In this document: positions 13,324-24,388 of the stretch, piece after piece
Position numbering within the stretch: position 1 is the stretch's first letter
Layout of the letters: the number at the start of each line of letters is the position of its first letter
From: Cornus controversa
Lineage: Eukaryota; Streptophyta; Magnoliopsida; Cornales; Cornaceae
Reading direction: 5' to 3'
NCBI GenBank assembly: GCA_026545225.1
Contig: CM048846.1
Span: 17,110,001-17,174,000, forward strand
Length of the DNA stretch: 64,000 bases
Translations under genes and position numbers: made by a program
The notes under the pieces: generated by a model
Told to the model about the DNA's origin: nothing
The model's database searches: none
What the model saw: the letters and a program-made list of their open reading frames with translations, nothing else

Positions 13324-14470
13324 GGGTTAAGTGCAAAAAATACTCTTATTGTATACCGAATATGTAAAAAAAAAAAAAAGGGTCCATAGTTTAGTATGAT
13401 AGTAAAACTCTCACTAGTTGTATCGGATAAGCAAATATTTCTTTCCAATAAATTTTTGTTCAAAAATAATCATTGACCATCATGTTTGACTTAATTTTCT
13501 TTAAAAAAAAAATGAGATTACCCTTTGCACTTTATAGGGTGAAGTGCAAAAAATATCCTCACTATTAGGGGTGCACACAATAGTGTTCTTTACGGTTCTT
13601 AGTGGAACCAGAAAGTTTCTTAATTTTCGAACTGGAACCGGAACCGTTGAGTTTGATTCGGTTCGGTTTCGATTTTGATTCCTCAACGGTTCTTTATCTT
13701 TTAAAACATTGGGAAGATACACAATAATACTTGTACACCCTAGTTATAACAATAGATTAGAAACTAGTATTTATTTATATATCTTATATTATATAAATAT
13801 ATAAAACATTAGAACTAAGAAACTAAATGTATTTATCTATATATTATATATTATATATTTTATAATTTATTTATAAATAAAACACTAGAATTTAGAAGAT
13901 ATTAGTATTTATTTATATATTATATATTTATATAGAACACTAGAACTTAGAAACTATTATTATTTATTTATATATTATATATTATAAATATATTTTTTTC
14001 TAACGGTTCCTATTTCGATATCGGTTCTGGTTCCTTAACTTGGAACCGGAACTGTAATGAATGATTCCTAAAATTTGGAACCGGAATCATAGTGAACGGT
14101 TCGGTTCAGTTCAAGTACAATTGTTTAGGGTTCCGATTCTAGTTCCAGTTCCACTGGTTCTTTATGCACCCCTACTCATTATATAGAAAATGCGCAAAAA
14201 AGTCCATTGCTATATAAAAAATGTACAAATAGCCCCCTTATTGTTCAAAAAATTCCTTGTCTATTTTGGACATTTTAGATTTTCTCCTTTTTTATCTTTT
14301 TTTTTAAAAAAAAAACTGTAAGGGTCGTTTTATCATCTTCTAATTTTGGTACCAGAAAATTGATGATTTGTACTTATTTGCACCATTTGAAAACTGTAGG
14401 GGGTTAATTGAATATCAAAGGGGTATTTGCACATTCTGTATATAACGATGGATTTTTTTGCAACTAACCC
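13324..14470. mobile_element. MULE-like TIR element interrupted by a hAT MITE
   Basis: The left end GGGTTAAGTGCAAAAAATA pairs with the inverse of the right end (GGGTTAGTTGCAAAAAAATC). The flanks ATAATACTA (13315-13323) and ATAATAGTA (14471-14479) match at 8 of 9, a Mutator-like 9-bp target duplication. The original interior repeats the word TGCAAAAAA and is non-coding. The same family occurs at 48414-48893. Confidence 0.65.
13566..14174. mobile_element. Nested hAT-type MITE (609 bp)
   Basis: It starts TAGGGGTGCA and ends with the exact inverse TGCACCCCTA. The flanking octamers CTCACTAT (13558-13565) and CTCATTAT (14175-14182) match at 7 of 8. The interior has repeated GGTTC/GAACC words near both ends and an AT-rich middle with TTTATTTATATATTATA-like iterations. 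A second, truncated member lies at 54504. Confidence 0.75.
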
Positions 14471-16538
14471 ATAATAGTATGATGTGTATATATATGTATT
14501 GAATTGAGATAGTTTTTTGAGATCTCTAAAAAGTTAAATGAATCATTAAATATATATTTTAATACATTAGATAAATATCAAGAGCTCATAACCAAGGAGC
14601 TCTCATTAGGGATGGCAAAAGAGATGGTTTTGGGGGGAGTCTAAATACTTTTGAACCCGTTATAGGGTGAGAGGAGAAAATCTGCGCTTGTCCCGCCCCA
14701 TCCCGTTTATATTATATATTTATTATTTGAAGGGCATTACTCTTATATATTATACACATACTCCATCCATCTCAATTTAAATGTCCACCTTTTCATTTTT
14801 AGCCGTCTCAAAATAAATGTCTCAATCAAAAAGTTCATACATTATTTTTTGTAACATTACCAAAGTACCCTTCTTCCATTAATATACACTCCTTTAAAAA
14901 GTTGGATTCTCAAAAATGGTAAAAGGGTAGTTTGAAAATTCACATACTACTCATACAATAAAAAATATTAAATACTATTTTAAAAACTAGCCTATTATAA
15001 ATATTTTAAATTACAATTTTTTTTTTATTTTTCTTTCATTATCTCTTAACAAACAAAATAAGATATTATCTTCTTCTTTTCTCTTTTATCCAATCAAATA
15101 AAAAGAGAGAAAAATACGATCTCTTCTTTAAAAATGTCTCATTCATCCATCTTCTCTATTCCATTTAATTTTCATTCTTTCAATCCAACAGAGCGTTAAT
15201 AAACAATTTTGAATAAAAATGAGAAAAGTTTTGTAAATGAGAATAGAGATGGATTGAGGTCTCCATTTCAAATCCGTCTGTTGTCATCTTAACTTTCACG
15301 GTAGCATTCCAAATTAAATTTTAAGCTTTTCATCACAAAGTTCCAAAACAAAGTGCCACTAAGACCATCTACTTAAGCACTCAATCATGATCCGTTCTTT
15401 TTATGACGATAGTGGTTAACTTTTAGGCTCTTAGTCTGCGTAAATCTTACTTGTAAATTAAAGTATTGTCTTTTTATGACCATCATTGTTAACTTTTTGG
15501 CTCCCAAGTCTGCGTAAATTTTACTACTTGTAAATTAAAGTAATGTCGGATGACTTTGTTTGTATTTGGATCCATTTAGGACTTTGATTGAGCCCTTCAT
15601 GAGAGTGATATTCACTTGTATCAAACTTTACCACCCACATTTTGACTTGTTTGCCATTTGTGTTGAAAAGCTTAAAGCTATCGGAGCATTCTTTTACGGG
15701 AGTCAAAATTTTCTTGGAGAAATTGAAATTTGGAGCCTCAATTGCTTGCTCCCTTTTATGAAAAAAGATTCGTGATATTGATATTGTCCATTTTATACAA
15801 TATTTAAAAGAAAAATACTAAATGTCATAAAATTTTATCATGAATTGTCTTCATGAATGATGTGATAAGTGATAATACCATTGACATTTCGTGTATGGAA
15901 AAATCTCACCAATACTAACTCGCAATTTAATTGCCACATCATTCAAGATAAAAATTTATAAAATATTTTATTGCTCTATTTAGAATTTGTTTATATAAGT
16001 AGTAAACATTTTTTTTTTTTTAGGTATAATTGTAGATAACTTTTCTTCTAAGAGATGTGAGATGTCCTGTTTTGCGTATTTAATTCTTTTACTTTATTAT
16101 TAGTTTAAGAATAAGAGATTTGTAGTTTAATATTATCTCATATATATAAAAAAAAAACTTATCATAACAAGAAAGTGAACGTGATATTTTCATCGTTGTA
16201 ATAATAGTAATAATAATAATAATAATTTTTGTACGAATGGTCTTACATAAATGATTTTTATAAATGTCGAATCATTATTTTATTAATAATAAAATCAACA
16301 AAAGATGAAATGAAGTTTCCAAGTTTTTTTACATGGTGCGAATCAAACAAAAGGTAATACAAAGCATGGCTTTTGAGTCTTCAAGAAGAAGTTTCCAAAT
16401 GGAAAAAATCAATCTTCTGACTCTCTGTCCACAATTATTGTCATGAATGTCTGTCATGTCAATATCATACTCAGAAACTTATCATAACGCACATGAGACC
16501 ACCCCACCCTATACACTCACTCCATACACGCACACAAA
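14471..16538. other. Intergenic sequence upstream of the GRAS gene
   Basis: AT-rich. A tandem duplication of about 74 bp lies at 15398-15547 (shared GTCTGCGTAAAT and ACTTGTAAATTAAAGTA). A short minus-strand frame at 15524-15706 (60 codons) matches nothing I recognise. A (TAA)n microsatellite is at about 16204-16226. No gene is supported. Confidence 0.45.
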
Positions 16539-16547
16539 TATAAAAAG
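16539..16547 (+). promoter_or_regulatory. TATA box of the GRAS gene
   Basis: TATAAAAAG lies 172 bases before the ATG. Transcription would be expected about 30 bases downstream, giving a leader of about 140 nt that contains a (TA)n tract and a (GA)n tract just before the ATG at 16711. Confidence 0.6.
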
Positions 16548-16663
16548 CCACCAGTTATACCAGCCAAAACCCCCCCCTTTCACCATTCCTCACTTCCAAT
16601 ACCAACAAACCAGAAGTGATCGAAGAACAGAGAGCTATATATATTATATATATATAGACATAG

Positions 16664-16695
<32 letters not shown>

Positions 16696-16710
16696 CAGTG
16701 CCATCAAGCA

Positions 16711-18240
16711 ATGAAAGTTCCCTTCACCTCAACCAAAAACAACCAATCTTCAAACCTGAAATCTTCCTCTTTTCACAGTACCCTTCGGACTCCTCCTCCT
16801 CTTCCTCCTCGTGGCTCTACCAATTTGTGCTACGAACCCAAGTCGGTTCTTGACCTCCGCCGGAGCCCTAGCCCTATCTCCGATAAGCCGGTCAAAATTC
16901 CGGCCTCTTCCGATGTAGTGTCACACTCAGACGACCCATCTCTGCAGTGGGTCGAACATTTCCTGAACAACAATGAGGGTTGGGATTTTTTAGTTAGCGA
17001 TAATATTATGGGATTCCACGAGGATTCCATTTTGAAATCGATTCCTCATATCACTCACTCCGACTCTGAATTTCCTGTTTTCACTGAGTTCCCACCTTCT
17101 GACTCGTTCGATCCGACCCAGTATCACGTGGCCGACCAGTGGACTTCTGGGTTCGACTTTGTCGACGAGCTAATTCGAGCCTCCGATTGCATCGAATCGA
17201 ACGACCCACAACTCGCGCAATTAATATTGGCGCGGCTCAATCAACAGCTGGGTTCACCCACCGGAAAACCACTTCAGAGAGCTGCGTTCTACTTCAAAGA
17301 AGCTCTGCAAGCTCTGCTCACCGGGTCAACTCACCCGACTCGTCCTTCCTCTTCTTCAGACGTCGTTCAAACCATCAAAGCCTACAAGACCTTCTCCAAC
17401 GACTCTCCGATCATCATGTTTTCCAATTTCACTGCCAATCAAGCGATTCTCGAAGCCCTGGATGGTTCGATGCTTGTCCACGTCGTCGATTTCGATATCG
17501 GACTCGGCGGACACTGGGCTTCGTTCATGAAAGCACTCGCCATCAAAGACGATTCTCATAAAACCGGTCAACCGATTCTTAGAATCACTGCTGTTGTTCC
17601 AGATGAGTACACGATCGAATCGGGATTGGTGAGAGACAATCTGGGTCAGTTCGCTCGTGAGCTGAGAATTGGGTTTCATATCGAGTTCGTGTCTATTCGG
17701 ACCTTTGAATTCTTATCGTTCAATGCAATCAAGTTCATGGGTGGAGAGAAAACCGCAGTTCTTGTATCTCCGACAATCCTCCGACGCGTCGGTGCAGGAA
17801 TTTTAACTGATCTCCGGCGAATTTCACCACACGTGGTCGTGTACGTGGACAGTGAAGGGTCGATAGATGGTGGGACCTCGTCGTTCCGTGAGAATGTCAT
17901 CAACGGGCTTGAATTCTACTCTACGGTGTTGGACTCTCTCGGAGCGGCGAGCATTGGCTGCGGAGGCGACGATTGGGTTCGAAGGATCGAAATGTTTCTG
18001 CTGCGTCCGAAGATTTTCGCGGCGGTTGAGGCGGCCGGAATATATGCGACGCCGTGGAGGGAGGTGTTCGCCGGCGCGGGAATGAAGCCGGTGGCGTTGA
18101 GTCGGTTTGCGGACTTTCAAGCTGAGTGTTTGCTGAGGAGTGTAAAAGTCAACGGATTCCACTTGGCAAAGCGACAGGCCGAGTTGGTGCTGTGCTGGCA
18201 CGACAGGCCCCTGGTTGCCACGTCAGCATGGAGGTGGTAG
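16711..18240 (+). CDS. SCL15: GRAS-domain transcriptional regulator, SCL15/HAM4 type
   Basis: Single-exon gene of 509 residues, close to the 486 of Arabidopsis SCL15 as I recall it. The N-terminal part is low complexity and contains SVLDLRRSPSP, a motif of HAIRY MERISTEM relatives. The GRAS domain follows: leucine-rich region I from about residue 148 (FDFVDELIRASD), the VHIID motif as VHVVDF at 256-261, the second leucine-rich region around 325-350, PFYRE region around 370-410, and SAW motif ending in ATSAWRW at the C-terminus. HAM-family proteins are nuclear co-regulators that keep meristem cells undifferentiated; SCL15 has also been linked to repression of seed programmes. Codons for ILARLNQ carry a miR171 target (see 17223). 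The paralogous SCL6/22/27 group is the alternative, but the short N-terminus and neighbouring genes favour SCL15. Confidence 0.93.
   Translation: MKVPFTSTKNNQSSNLKSSSFHSTLRTPPPLPPRGSTNLCYEPKSVLDLRRSPSPISDKPVKIPASSDVVSHSDDPSLQWVEHFLNNNEGWDFLVSDNIMGFHEDSILKSIPHITHSDSEFPVFTEFPPSDSFDPTQYHVADQWTSGFDFVDELIRASDCIESNDPQLAQLILARLNQQLGSPTGKPLQRAAFYFKEALQALLTGSTHPTRPSSSSDVVQTIKAYKTFSNDSPIIMFSNFTANQAILEALDGSMLVHVVDFDIGLGGHWASFMKALAIKDDSHKTGQPILRITAVVPDEYTIESGLVRDNLGQFARELRIGFHIEFVSIRTFEFLSFNAIKFMGGEKTAVLVSPTILRRVGAGILTDLRRISPHVVVYVDSEGSIDGGTSSFRENVINGLEFYSTVLDSLGAASIGCGGDDWVRRIEMFLLRPKIFAAVEAAGIYATPWREVFAGAGMKPVALSRFADFQAECLLRSVKVNGFHLAKRQAELVLCWHDRPLVATSAWRW
17223..17243 (+). promoter_or_regulatory. Predicted miR171 target site inside the GRAS CDS
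   Basis: The 21 bases beginning AATATTGGCGCGGCTC match the complement of canonical miR171 at 20 of 21 positions. The only mismatch faces the last miRNA nucleotide. Expected slicing lies between 17233 and 17234. miR171 control is established for SCL6/22/27; Arabidopsis SCL15 is not a target as far as I recall. Confidence 0.85.
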
Positions 18241-18415
18241 CACCTATATATATGTACTGTTACTTCTATTTTAGGGACTTAGGACTGGGACATAATGATG
18301 TATGCATTCCCAGCCGATTTGTTTTGTGTTTTGTAGTGTATGTTGGTGTTTAGTTGGAATTAAAGGTTGGTGAGTCTCTCTGTCTGAATGATAAATACTT
18401 TCAATAAACTCTAAT
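18241..18415 (+). terminator. 3' UTR and polyadenylation region of the GRAS gene
   Basis: AATAAA at 18403-18408 lies about 165 bases after the stop and is a plausible polyadenylation signal. Confidence 0.5.
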
Positions 18416-18748
18416 TAGGGAATCAAATGACCTTTTTCTAGTGTTTTCGTTTTAATTTTCTTGGATAAACAAGACAAAAAATCGATTCGGAGTGAAATAT
18501 GTGCAAAAAAAATTATCTTAAACAAGCTTATGATGACTGTTAATTGAAACGGTATGCAATACACATGTAGAACCTCTTATTGTTTTGATTTTTAACTACA
18601 TACATAAGCTCTTGAATTAGGATCCTCTCCTGTAGAGTGGATGATTTAGCACACAAGAAAATAAAGATCATCTCACATGAAGTGAGTGGTTTCACAGGGA
18701 ATGATGTGGATATCCACATTCTCCTTGTGCACTCTGGACCGTTGAAAG
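18416..18748. other. Intergenic, possibly one half of a MITE split by the retrotransposon
   Basis: GAATTAGGATCCTCTCC at about 18613 and GTGCACTCTGGACCGTTG at about 18727 have inverted counterparts just beyond the retrotransposon's other end (29222-29253: AACTGTCCAATGCACC and GAGAGGATTGGGATTC). This suggests the large element landed inside an older inverted-repeat element. Confidence 0.35.
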
Positions 18749-19051
18749 TGCAAGAAATTTACTAAGAAAAATATAGATAAATTCACACTACACTCAGAGA
18801 GAATTTGTTTTCTACCAAAAAATTCTCCCTTTGCTCTTTCTTTTCCATTTCTTTTATAGTGTTCTTGATTACATGCTTTCGGCCTATGATCATTCCATGA
18901 TGGGTGGGAACGCGATTTTGTTGTGGCTAGGTGACTGATTTCATGCGTTGATGGGGCATGTGGACCCATATTGATGTGGCTGCCAAGTGTCCACTTTGCT
19001 AGAAATTCCACGTGTCATCTCCCTGTTAGTGGGGGGTTTTTCCTTACTACA
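18749..19051 (-). repeat. 3' LTR of the Tat element
   Basis: About 303 bp. It shares long blocks with the right-hand LTR, including CATTCCATGATGGGTGGGAA, GGCTAGGTGACTGATTTCAT and GCGTTGATGGGGCATGTGGA. Relative to the right LTR it lacks about 50 bp after GGTGGGAAC but keeps a stretch before the ACTACA terminus. Confidence 0.8.
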
Positions 19052-19066
19052 CTTTGCCCCAAAACT
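19052..19066 (-). other. Polypurine tract next to the 3' LTR
   Basis: On the minus strand it reads AGTTTTGGGGCAAAG immediately before the LTR start TGTAG. Such a tract primes plus-strand DNA synthesis in LTR retrotransposons. Confidence 0.55.
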
Positions 19067-19333
19067 TTTTTCAAATTTCAGTTACTGAATTTGAAAAGGG
19101 TTTTTAGATGGGTGACGATTTGGTTCGCACGTTTTTTGACTCTTGGGCTTCGGGCTTTTGGTGGACGCCGAAGTGTCAGGGTTTTAAACGTTCAACTTTA
19201 CTCTTTTTTATGATCACTTCTTTTTGCTCTGCGACGTTATTCCTTCCCGGCGGCATCCATCCATTTCTGGTTATCTTTCCTCTTTGTTTCTCAAGGTCAG
19301 TACTCTCTTCTCTTCATTCCTTTATTTATAGGC

Positions 19334-21409
19334 ATGGGTAGGGCAAAGCAAGTAGAGATTGTGGACGACTTTGGACCCATGGAGGTTTACCAGCCTGTTA
19401 ATGATTTTCTGAATGAGAGCAAGAGTGATTCCAATCCTTTGGGGGGTTCTTTGGCTCTCGTAAACCCTACTGTTGTTCCTCCCTCGGAGACGACAGCTTC
19501 AAAAGGCGGAGCGTCCTCTGACCCTAGTTCGAAGGATGTTAACTGTACTGATTTGGCTATGGTTTCGGTGAATTTGGGGAAGCTTAGAATAGATTGGGAT
19601 GTTTCTGATGTTGCGACCTTTAGAAATTACCCTTTAGATTGGGATTTCCAGACCGGACAAGGGTTGGGCGAGGGTGACATACTTTTCTCAGCCAAACACC
19701 TTCCTGCATTTCGCTTTCCACTTCATCCTTTCTACCATATGGTTCTTTGTTAGATGAACTTAGTCCCTCTCTCCAAGTAAACCATAATTTTTTTAAGGTT
19801 ATTTCCAACATTCTTGCCCTCAATCACACCCAAGGTCTTGAGTTAGGTTTTAATGACCTTCTCATTTGCTACCAAGTCTGTGCCACGAAGAACGAGAGGA
19901 ATCGCTTTCATTTCTATCCCCGACTGAGCAGAACGCTGTGCTCCAGTCATCCCACCTTAGATAAGGGCTGGAAGGCACAACTTGTGGTTATTGGGGGGAA
20001 ATGAAAAGTTTTCTCTTTTGATAAGTATCTGATCCCTCAAAAGTTCGGTGGATTAGGTATTCCCTCCTTGGACTCCCTTCTTAACCTTCGTTGCAACTGT
20101 GATATATGCAACGTTCTACTTTTTAACCATGTCTGTTCTTACCTTAGTGCAGTTAGGGAGGGAGCTTTTTCCTCTTTCAAAGATCAAGGTTCGCTTGTTG
20201 ACCCTAAAGGAGAAGGTGTGGAGCAAACTTCCCACGTCCACTATATCGCTTGATCTCGAGACTTTGAGAGCTATTTTCGAGAAAGCTTCGGAGGCGAATA
20301 TGAGTTTGCCGAAGACAACACGTCCTAAAGGCAAGAAACAGGCTGAGCTTTGTGCCCCACCGACCGATCAGGAAAGAGAGGTTACTGCTTCTTTGAGGAA
20401 AAAATTTACAGATGAGGAGGCTGCAAAAGGAAATCAATCATCCGAGGTGATTCAGATAAAGGAGGTTGAGCCTCCACCTAAATCTCAAAATATTTCCACT
20501 TTGGGTTCACCTTCTGCCCTAAGGTCAGTGGAGCCTCCAATTGGGGATGCTACTACTTCTTGTGGGGGATCTGATGCCCCCAGCTCTTCTGAAGGTGTGC
20601 CCTGGACTCATCGCATGGTGAAGGCCAATGGCACACCACTTTCAATCGAGGACTCCATTCTGGAAGATAAGGAGGCCATGAAGGCTTTTCTGAAAGAGAT
20701 GTGGCCTCCTAAGGACGATAAGATGATGGAGGTATCTGTGGGAAATTTGCTAGACATTTCTCCGGATCCAGTTTTGAGGGGTAAAATTTTCTTTTTTAGG
20801 TATAAACTGAAATCTTCTTGTGTATTTACAGAACATGTTTGGAGTGATGACTATGTGCCATTTGGTCAAGCAGGCAATAGTGAATGTGAAGAAGGCTGGC
20901 TCTTAGAAGAGGAAGGCTAAAGCTGATTTCCAAGCCGCCATGCATGAGACAGTAAATGAAAAGTCAAAGTCGAAGACCTTGTCGATAGAGATTGGCCAAT
21001 ATAGGACTCAGCTTGAGGAGCTTGGAAAGCAAAAAAAGGATGTCGAACTACAAAAAAGCCCTAGCTGAGTTAAGGGCCTCAGAGTCTGAATTGAATGTGA
21101 AGTCCTTCTAGAAAAGGGTGACGAAGCTTGAATCAAGAGCGAAAGCTATGTTCAGTAGGCTGTCCCGAACAGTCCGAATCAGAAATGCTGAGGCCTACCG
21201 AACTGGTTTTGATGATACCACAGCTCCTGTTGATGAGCAGTCTTATCCTGGCGGACCTGCCGAATATGATAGGATCCCAAAGCTGGTGATGGTGAGAAGG
21301 AGGTCCTGGGTCTGCTGAAAGATATCGAGGCTTCTGATGTTGGGGCCACTGAGCCTGTTGATGCATCGGCTGCTTCTTTTGACCCTCCCCCATGCGAAGA
21401 TGCCTCATA
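19334..21409 (+). pseudogene. Antisense ORF of the Tat element (broken)
   Basis: Plus-strand coding remnant inside a minus-strand retrotransposon, between integrase and the 3' LTR. It begins with an ATG at 19334 (MGRAKQVEIVDDFG). The first frame stops at 19753, continues in a shifted frame to 20004 (KGWKAQLVV before the stop), then reopens at 20099-20920 as a Ser/Pro/Lys/Glu-rich hydrophilic segment. Charged, coiled-coil-like fragments follow to about 21400. The first part resembles proteins annotated in plants as putative transposon or retrotransposon-associated (PLHPF then a KGWK motif). Tat elements such as Grande are known to carry an antisense ORF here; its function is unknown. At least three disruptions make it a pseudogene. 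Confidence 0.65.
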
Positions 21410-21574
21410 ATTTTATTTTGTACTAGTTCTTGTAATTGGATTTTCTCTTTTTATGAGAGTATCTTTTGTAATTTGGGAAGCATAATCATGTTTTAATGAA
21501 AAATAAATCATTTTACACTTTATAGATCTATGTACTTACATTGAGCTTTGTTTGTCCAATCTTTAATGTTGACT

Positions 21575-22285
21575 ACCATAACTTAGCCAATTTTTATCCG
21601 TTTCTAATGCTTGGCTGGCCATGCCAAGGCTTTCTAGCATTCGACTAGCCATGCCTTAGCCAATTTCACTCGTTTAAAATGCTCGGCTAGTCATGCCGAG
21701 TTTTTCTTACTCACTTTTGGTGTTCGGCTAGCCATGCTTAGCCAATTTCATTCATTTGAAATGCTCGGCTAGTCATGCTGAGGCTTTCTTACTCACTTCT
21801 GGCATTTGGTTAGCCATGCCTTAGCCAATTTCATTTGTTTGAAATGCTTGGCTAGTCATGCCGAGGCTTTCTTATTCATTTCTGACATTCGGCTAGCCAT
21901 GCCTTAGCCAATTTCATTCGTTTGAAACGCTCGGCTAGTCATGCTGACACTTTTTTATTCATTTCTGGCATTCGGCTAGCCATGCCTTAGCCAATTTTAT
22001 TCGTTTGAAATGCTCGGCTAGTCATGTCGAGGCTTTCTTATTCATTTCTAGCGTTCAGCTAACCATGCCTTAGCCAATTTCATTTCTTTTGAAATACTTG
22101 GCTAATCATGCTGAGACTTTCTTATTCATTTATGGTGTTCGGCTAGCCATACCTTAGCCACTTTTATTTGTTTGAAATGCTCGGTTAGTCATGCCAAGGC
22201 TTTCTTATTCACTTTTAGTGTTCGGCTAACCATGCCTTAGCCAATTTTATTCGTTTAAAATGTTTGGCTAGTTATGCCGAGATTT
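21575..22285. repeat. 83-bp minisatellite in the 3' region of the Tat element
   Basis: About 8.5 tandem copies. The marker TTAGCCAA starts at 21583, 21656, 21738, 21821, 21904, 21987, 22070, 22154 and 22237, a period of 82-84 bp after a shorter first unit. Each unit is a dimer of about 41-bp halves, one with GGCTAGTCATGC and one with GGCTAGCCATGCCTTAGCC. Tandem repeats between pol and the 3' LTR are a documented trait of Tat-group elements. Confidence 0.9.
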
Positions 22286-23079
22286 TTAGAGGCAGGGAAA
22301 CAAAATGGGCAAGAAAGTGGGATTACGTAACGAATTCTCTTTCGCTGCACAATCCAACTATTTTTGTGATTCACGAGCACGATTTGATATATTAATACAG
22401 GGTGGTACCTTCACTAATTCGATATGGGATCTTTAGTCCGCATAAGCTTTATTGATTTGAAAGGAATAGGTCTACAGGGGTTCATACATAGTACTTTTTC
22501 AGATGCATTGCATTCTATGGCTTTCAACAATGGCTCCATTGCCATGTACCTTCTGTAATCTGTAAGCTCCCCTTCCAATAACTTCAGTTACTTCATATGG
22601 CCCCTCCTAATTTTCTGCCAATTTGCCAGCGTTCAGTTCTTTGGTACTATTGGTCACCTTTCGCAAGACCCAATCCCCTTGTTCGACGTCCAATACTTGA
22701 CTTTTTTATTGTAGACGTTACGGAGGTTTTGTTGGTATGTTGCCAATCTGATCTGTGTGGCTTCTTTTTTTTTTCCTCAAGCAAGTCTAGCTCGTGCTCG
22801 ATCCGTTGATTATTTTCTTTTTTCTTCAAACTCTATTGGAACCATGACCTTCGTTCCATATGCTAGACTGAAATGGGTTGTCCCGGTTGGTCGCCGAGGG
22901 GTGGTTCAAAAGGCCCACACCACATTTGGTTGCTCTCCAAGCCAACGACCTTTTCTGTCCTCCAATTTCTTCCTGATATTGGCAAAAATAGTATTGTTCG
23001 TGATTTCAGCCTGCTCGTTCCCTTAAGGACTTGACCTCGAGGAGGGTTTCTGATTTATCTTATATTTTGCGAAGAATCT

Positions 23080-23383
23080 CTAGACAGATTTGTTATCCAG
23101 ATTTGTCCCATTGTCCATAACTATCGACATTGGGATGCCAAAGTGGTATATAATGTTATTCAAGATGAATTTTTTTACTTGGGAGTGCGTTATGGTGGCG
23201 TAAGCTTTTGTTTCCGCCCATTTGGTGAAGTAATCTGTAGCTAGAAGGATGTACTTGTTTTTCTGTTCTACGGTCAACAGATGACCCACCACGTCCATTC
23301 CCCATTGAGCGAAGAGCCATGGGCTGGCCATCAGATTCAGAGTTCGTGGTGGTTGGTGCAACAATCTCGCATGTCTTTGGCAC
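23080..23383 (-). pseudogene. Integrase fragment of the Tat element
   Basis: The minus strand gives SPWLFAQWGMDVVGHL, then YILLATDYFTKWAE and FGIPMSIVMDNGT. These are two of the three catalytic acidic positions of the retroviral integrase core (rve: the D in GMDVVG and the D in MDNGT). A shifted frame over 23156-23383 covers the upstream sequence, so the domain is frameshifted. The third catalytic Glu would lie toward 22900, in damaged sequence. Confidence 0.85.
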
Positions 23384-23599
23384 TTATCATAATTTCAGGA
23401 GTATTCTGCCGCATTGGGCGCTATGAATGGCCAGAAGTATCCTAGCGTCAGAGCCTTGTGGGTTAGGGATCTCGTAGAGGCGTTCGTTGATGATGAAGTA
23501 TTTTGCTGACTTCATTTTAAGCGTCTTAGCTTCTTCTTTCAGTTCTGGAAGGACCCCATCCTTCAAATATGCTTCGATCAGATTTATCCAGCTCGACTG

Positions 23600-23857
23600 T
23601 TATGGGATAACGAGTACCTGGTGGGATCTTGCAATGCTCAGTTCGTTTAGTTCCTCTATGAAGGATATCTTAGTCAGAGATTCATCTGTGTACGAGGTCG
23701 AACAAGCCAATCTATCTGCCTCTTTGTTCTTCTCTCGAGGGATGTGACTGAGCTCTACTTTGTCGAACCCCTTTAGTCCTTCGATTACTGCCTCCCTGTA
23801 AGCATTCATCATGTCTTCTTTCATCTGATACTTTTTGCTAACTTGGTTCACGATCAA
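23600..23857 (-). pseudogene. Second (archaeal-type) RNase H fragment of the Tat element
   Basis: The minus strand reads IVNQVSKKYQMKEDMM, then VELSHIPREKNKEADRLA. The HIPRE.N..AD.LA pattern is the C-terminal part of the plant RVT_3/aRNH-type RNase H. Dual RNase H domains, with this second one before integrase, are a reported hallmark of the Tat lineage. Confidence 0.8.
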
Positions 23858-24064
23858 CTAAGAATCACTGAGGATTGACAATCCTTTTACTTGTAAAGAT
23901 TTTGCTAACCGTAGGCCTGCAAAGACAGTCTCGTACTCGACCACATTGTTTGAGGCCTCAAAGTTAAATCTTATAGCATGATAAAGCATTGTACCGTTTG
24001 AGGTTTTAACTTCGATTACCGCCCCAGACCTTGTCTGGCTCGCTGATCCATCTACATAGATTTC

Positions 24065-24388
24065 CTATACTTCCACATCATGGTTTTCCTTTTCGTCTTC
24101 TGGTTTGTACTCTAACAAGAATTCTGCTAACATTTGACCCTTTCTGGCTATTTTGGGCTCAAAATAAATGTCATATGAGCTGAAATGGATGTCATAGGAG
24201 TTGAGATCCATTGCCCACTTCATTAGTCTTCCTGTTATATCTGGCTTATTGAGGATTGCCCTAAGGGGTAAGGTTGTAGGTACAATTATAGTATGGGACT
24301 CGAAGTAGTGCTTTAGCTTTTTCTTTGCATGAACGAGGGCTATGATAAGCTTTTTAGCCATGGAGTACCTGCGTTCTGCATCAACCAT
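24065..24388 (-). pseudogene. RNase H (RVT RNase H-like) fragment of the Tat element
   Basis: The minus strand reads VDAERRYSMAKKLIIALVHA, then LKHYFESHTIIVPTTLPL and GRLMKWAMDLNSYDI. This is the usual ERRY...E.L..A/L....LR.YF.SH.I.V.T..PL pattern that follows RT in plant gypsy elements. In-frame stops bound it on both sides. Confidence 0.88.

Noticed and set aside
15524..15706. 60-codon minus-strand frame with non-repetitive sequence
   Set aside because: No recognisable domain, no promoter or splice context; kept only as an unassigned stretch.
16447..16683. 78-codon frame just before the GRAS gene
   Set aside because: It spans the TATA box and leader microsatellites; it is not coding-like and ends in an Ile/Tyr/Asp repeat from (TA)n.
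17139..18201. Long frames overlapping the GRAS gene on both strands
   Set aside because: Shadow frames caused by the higher GC content of the real coding region.
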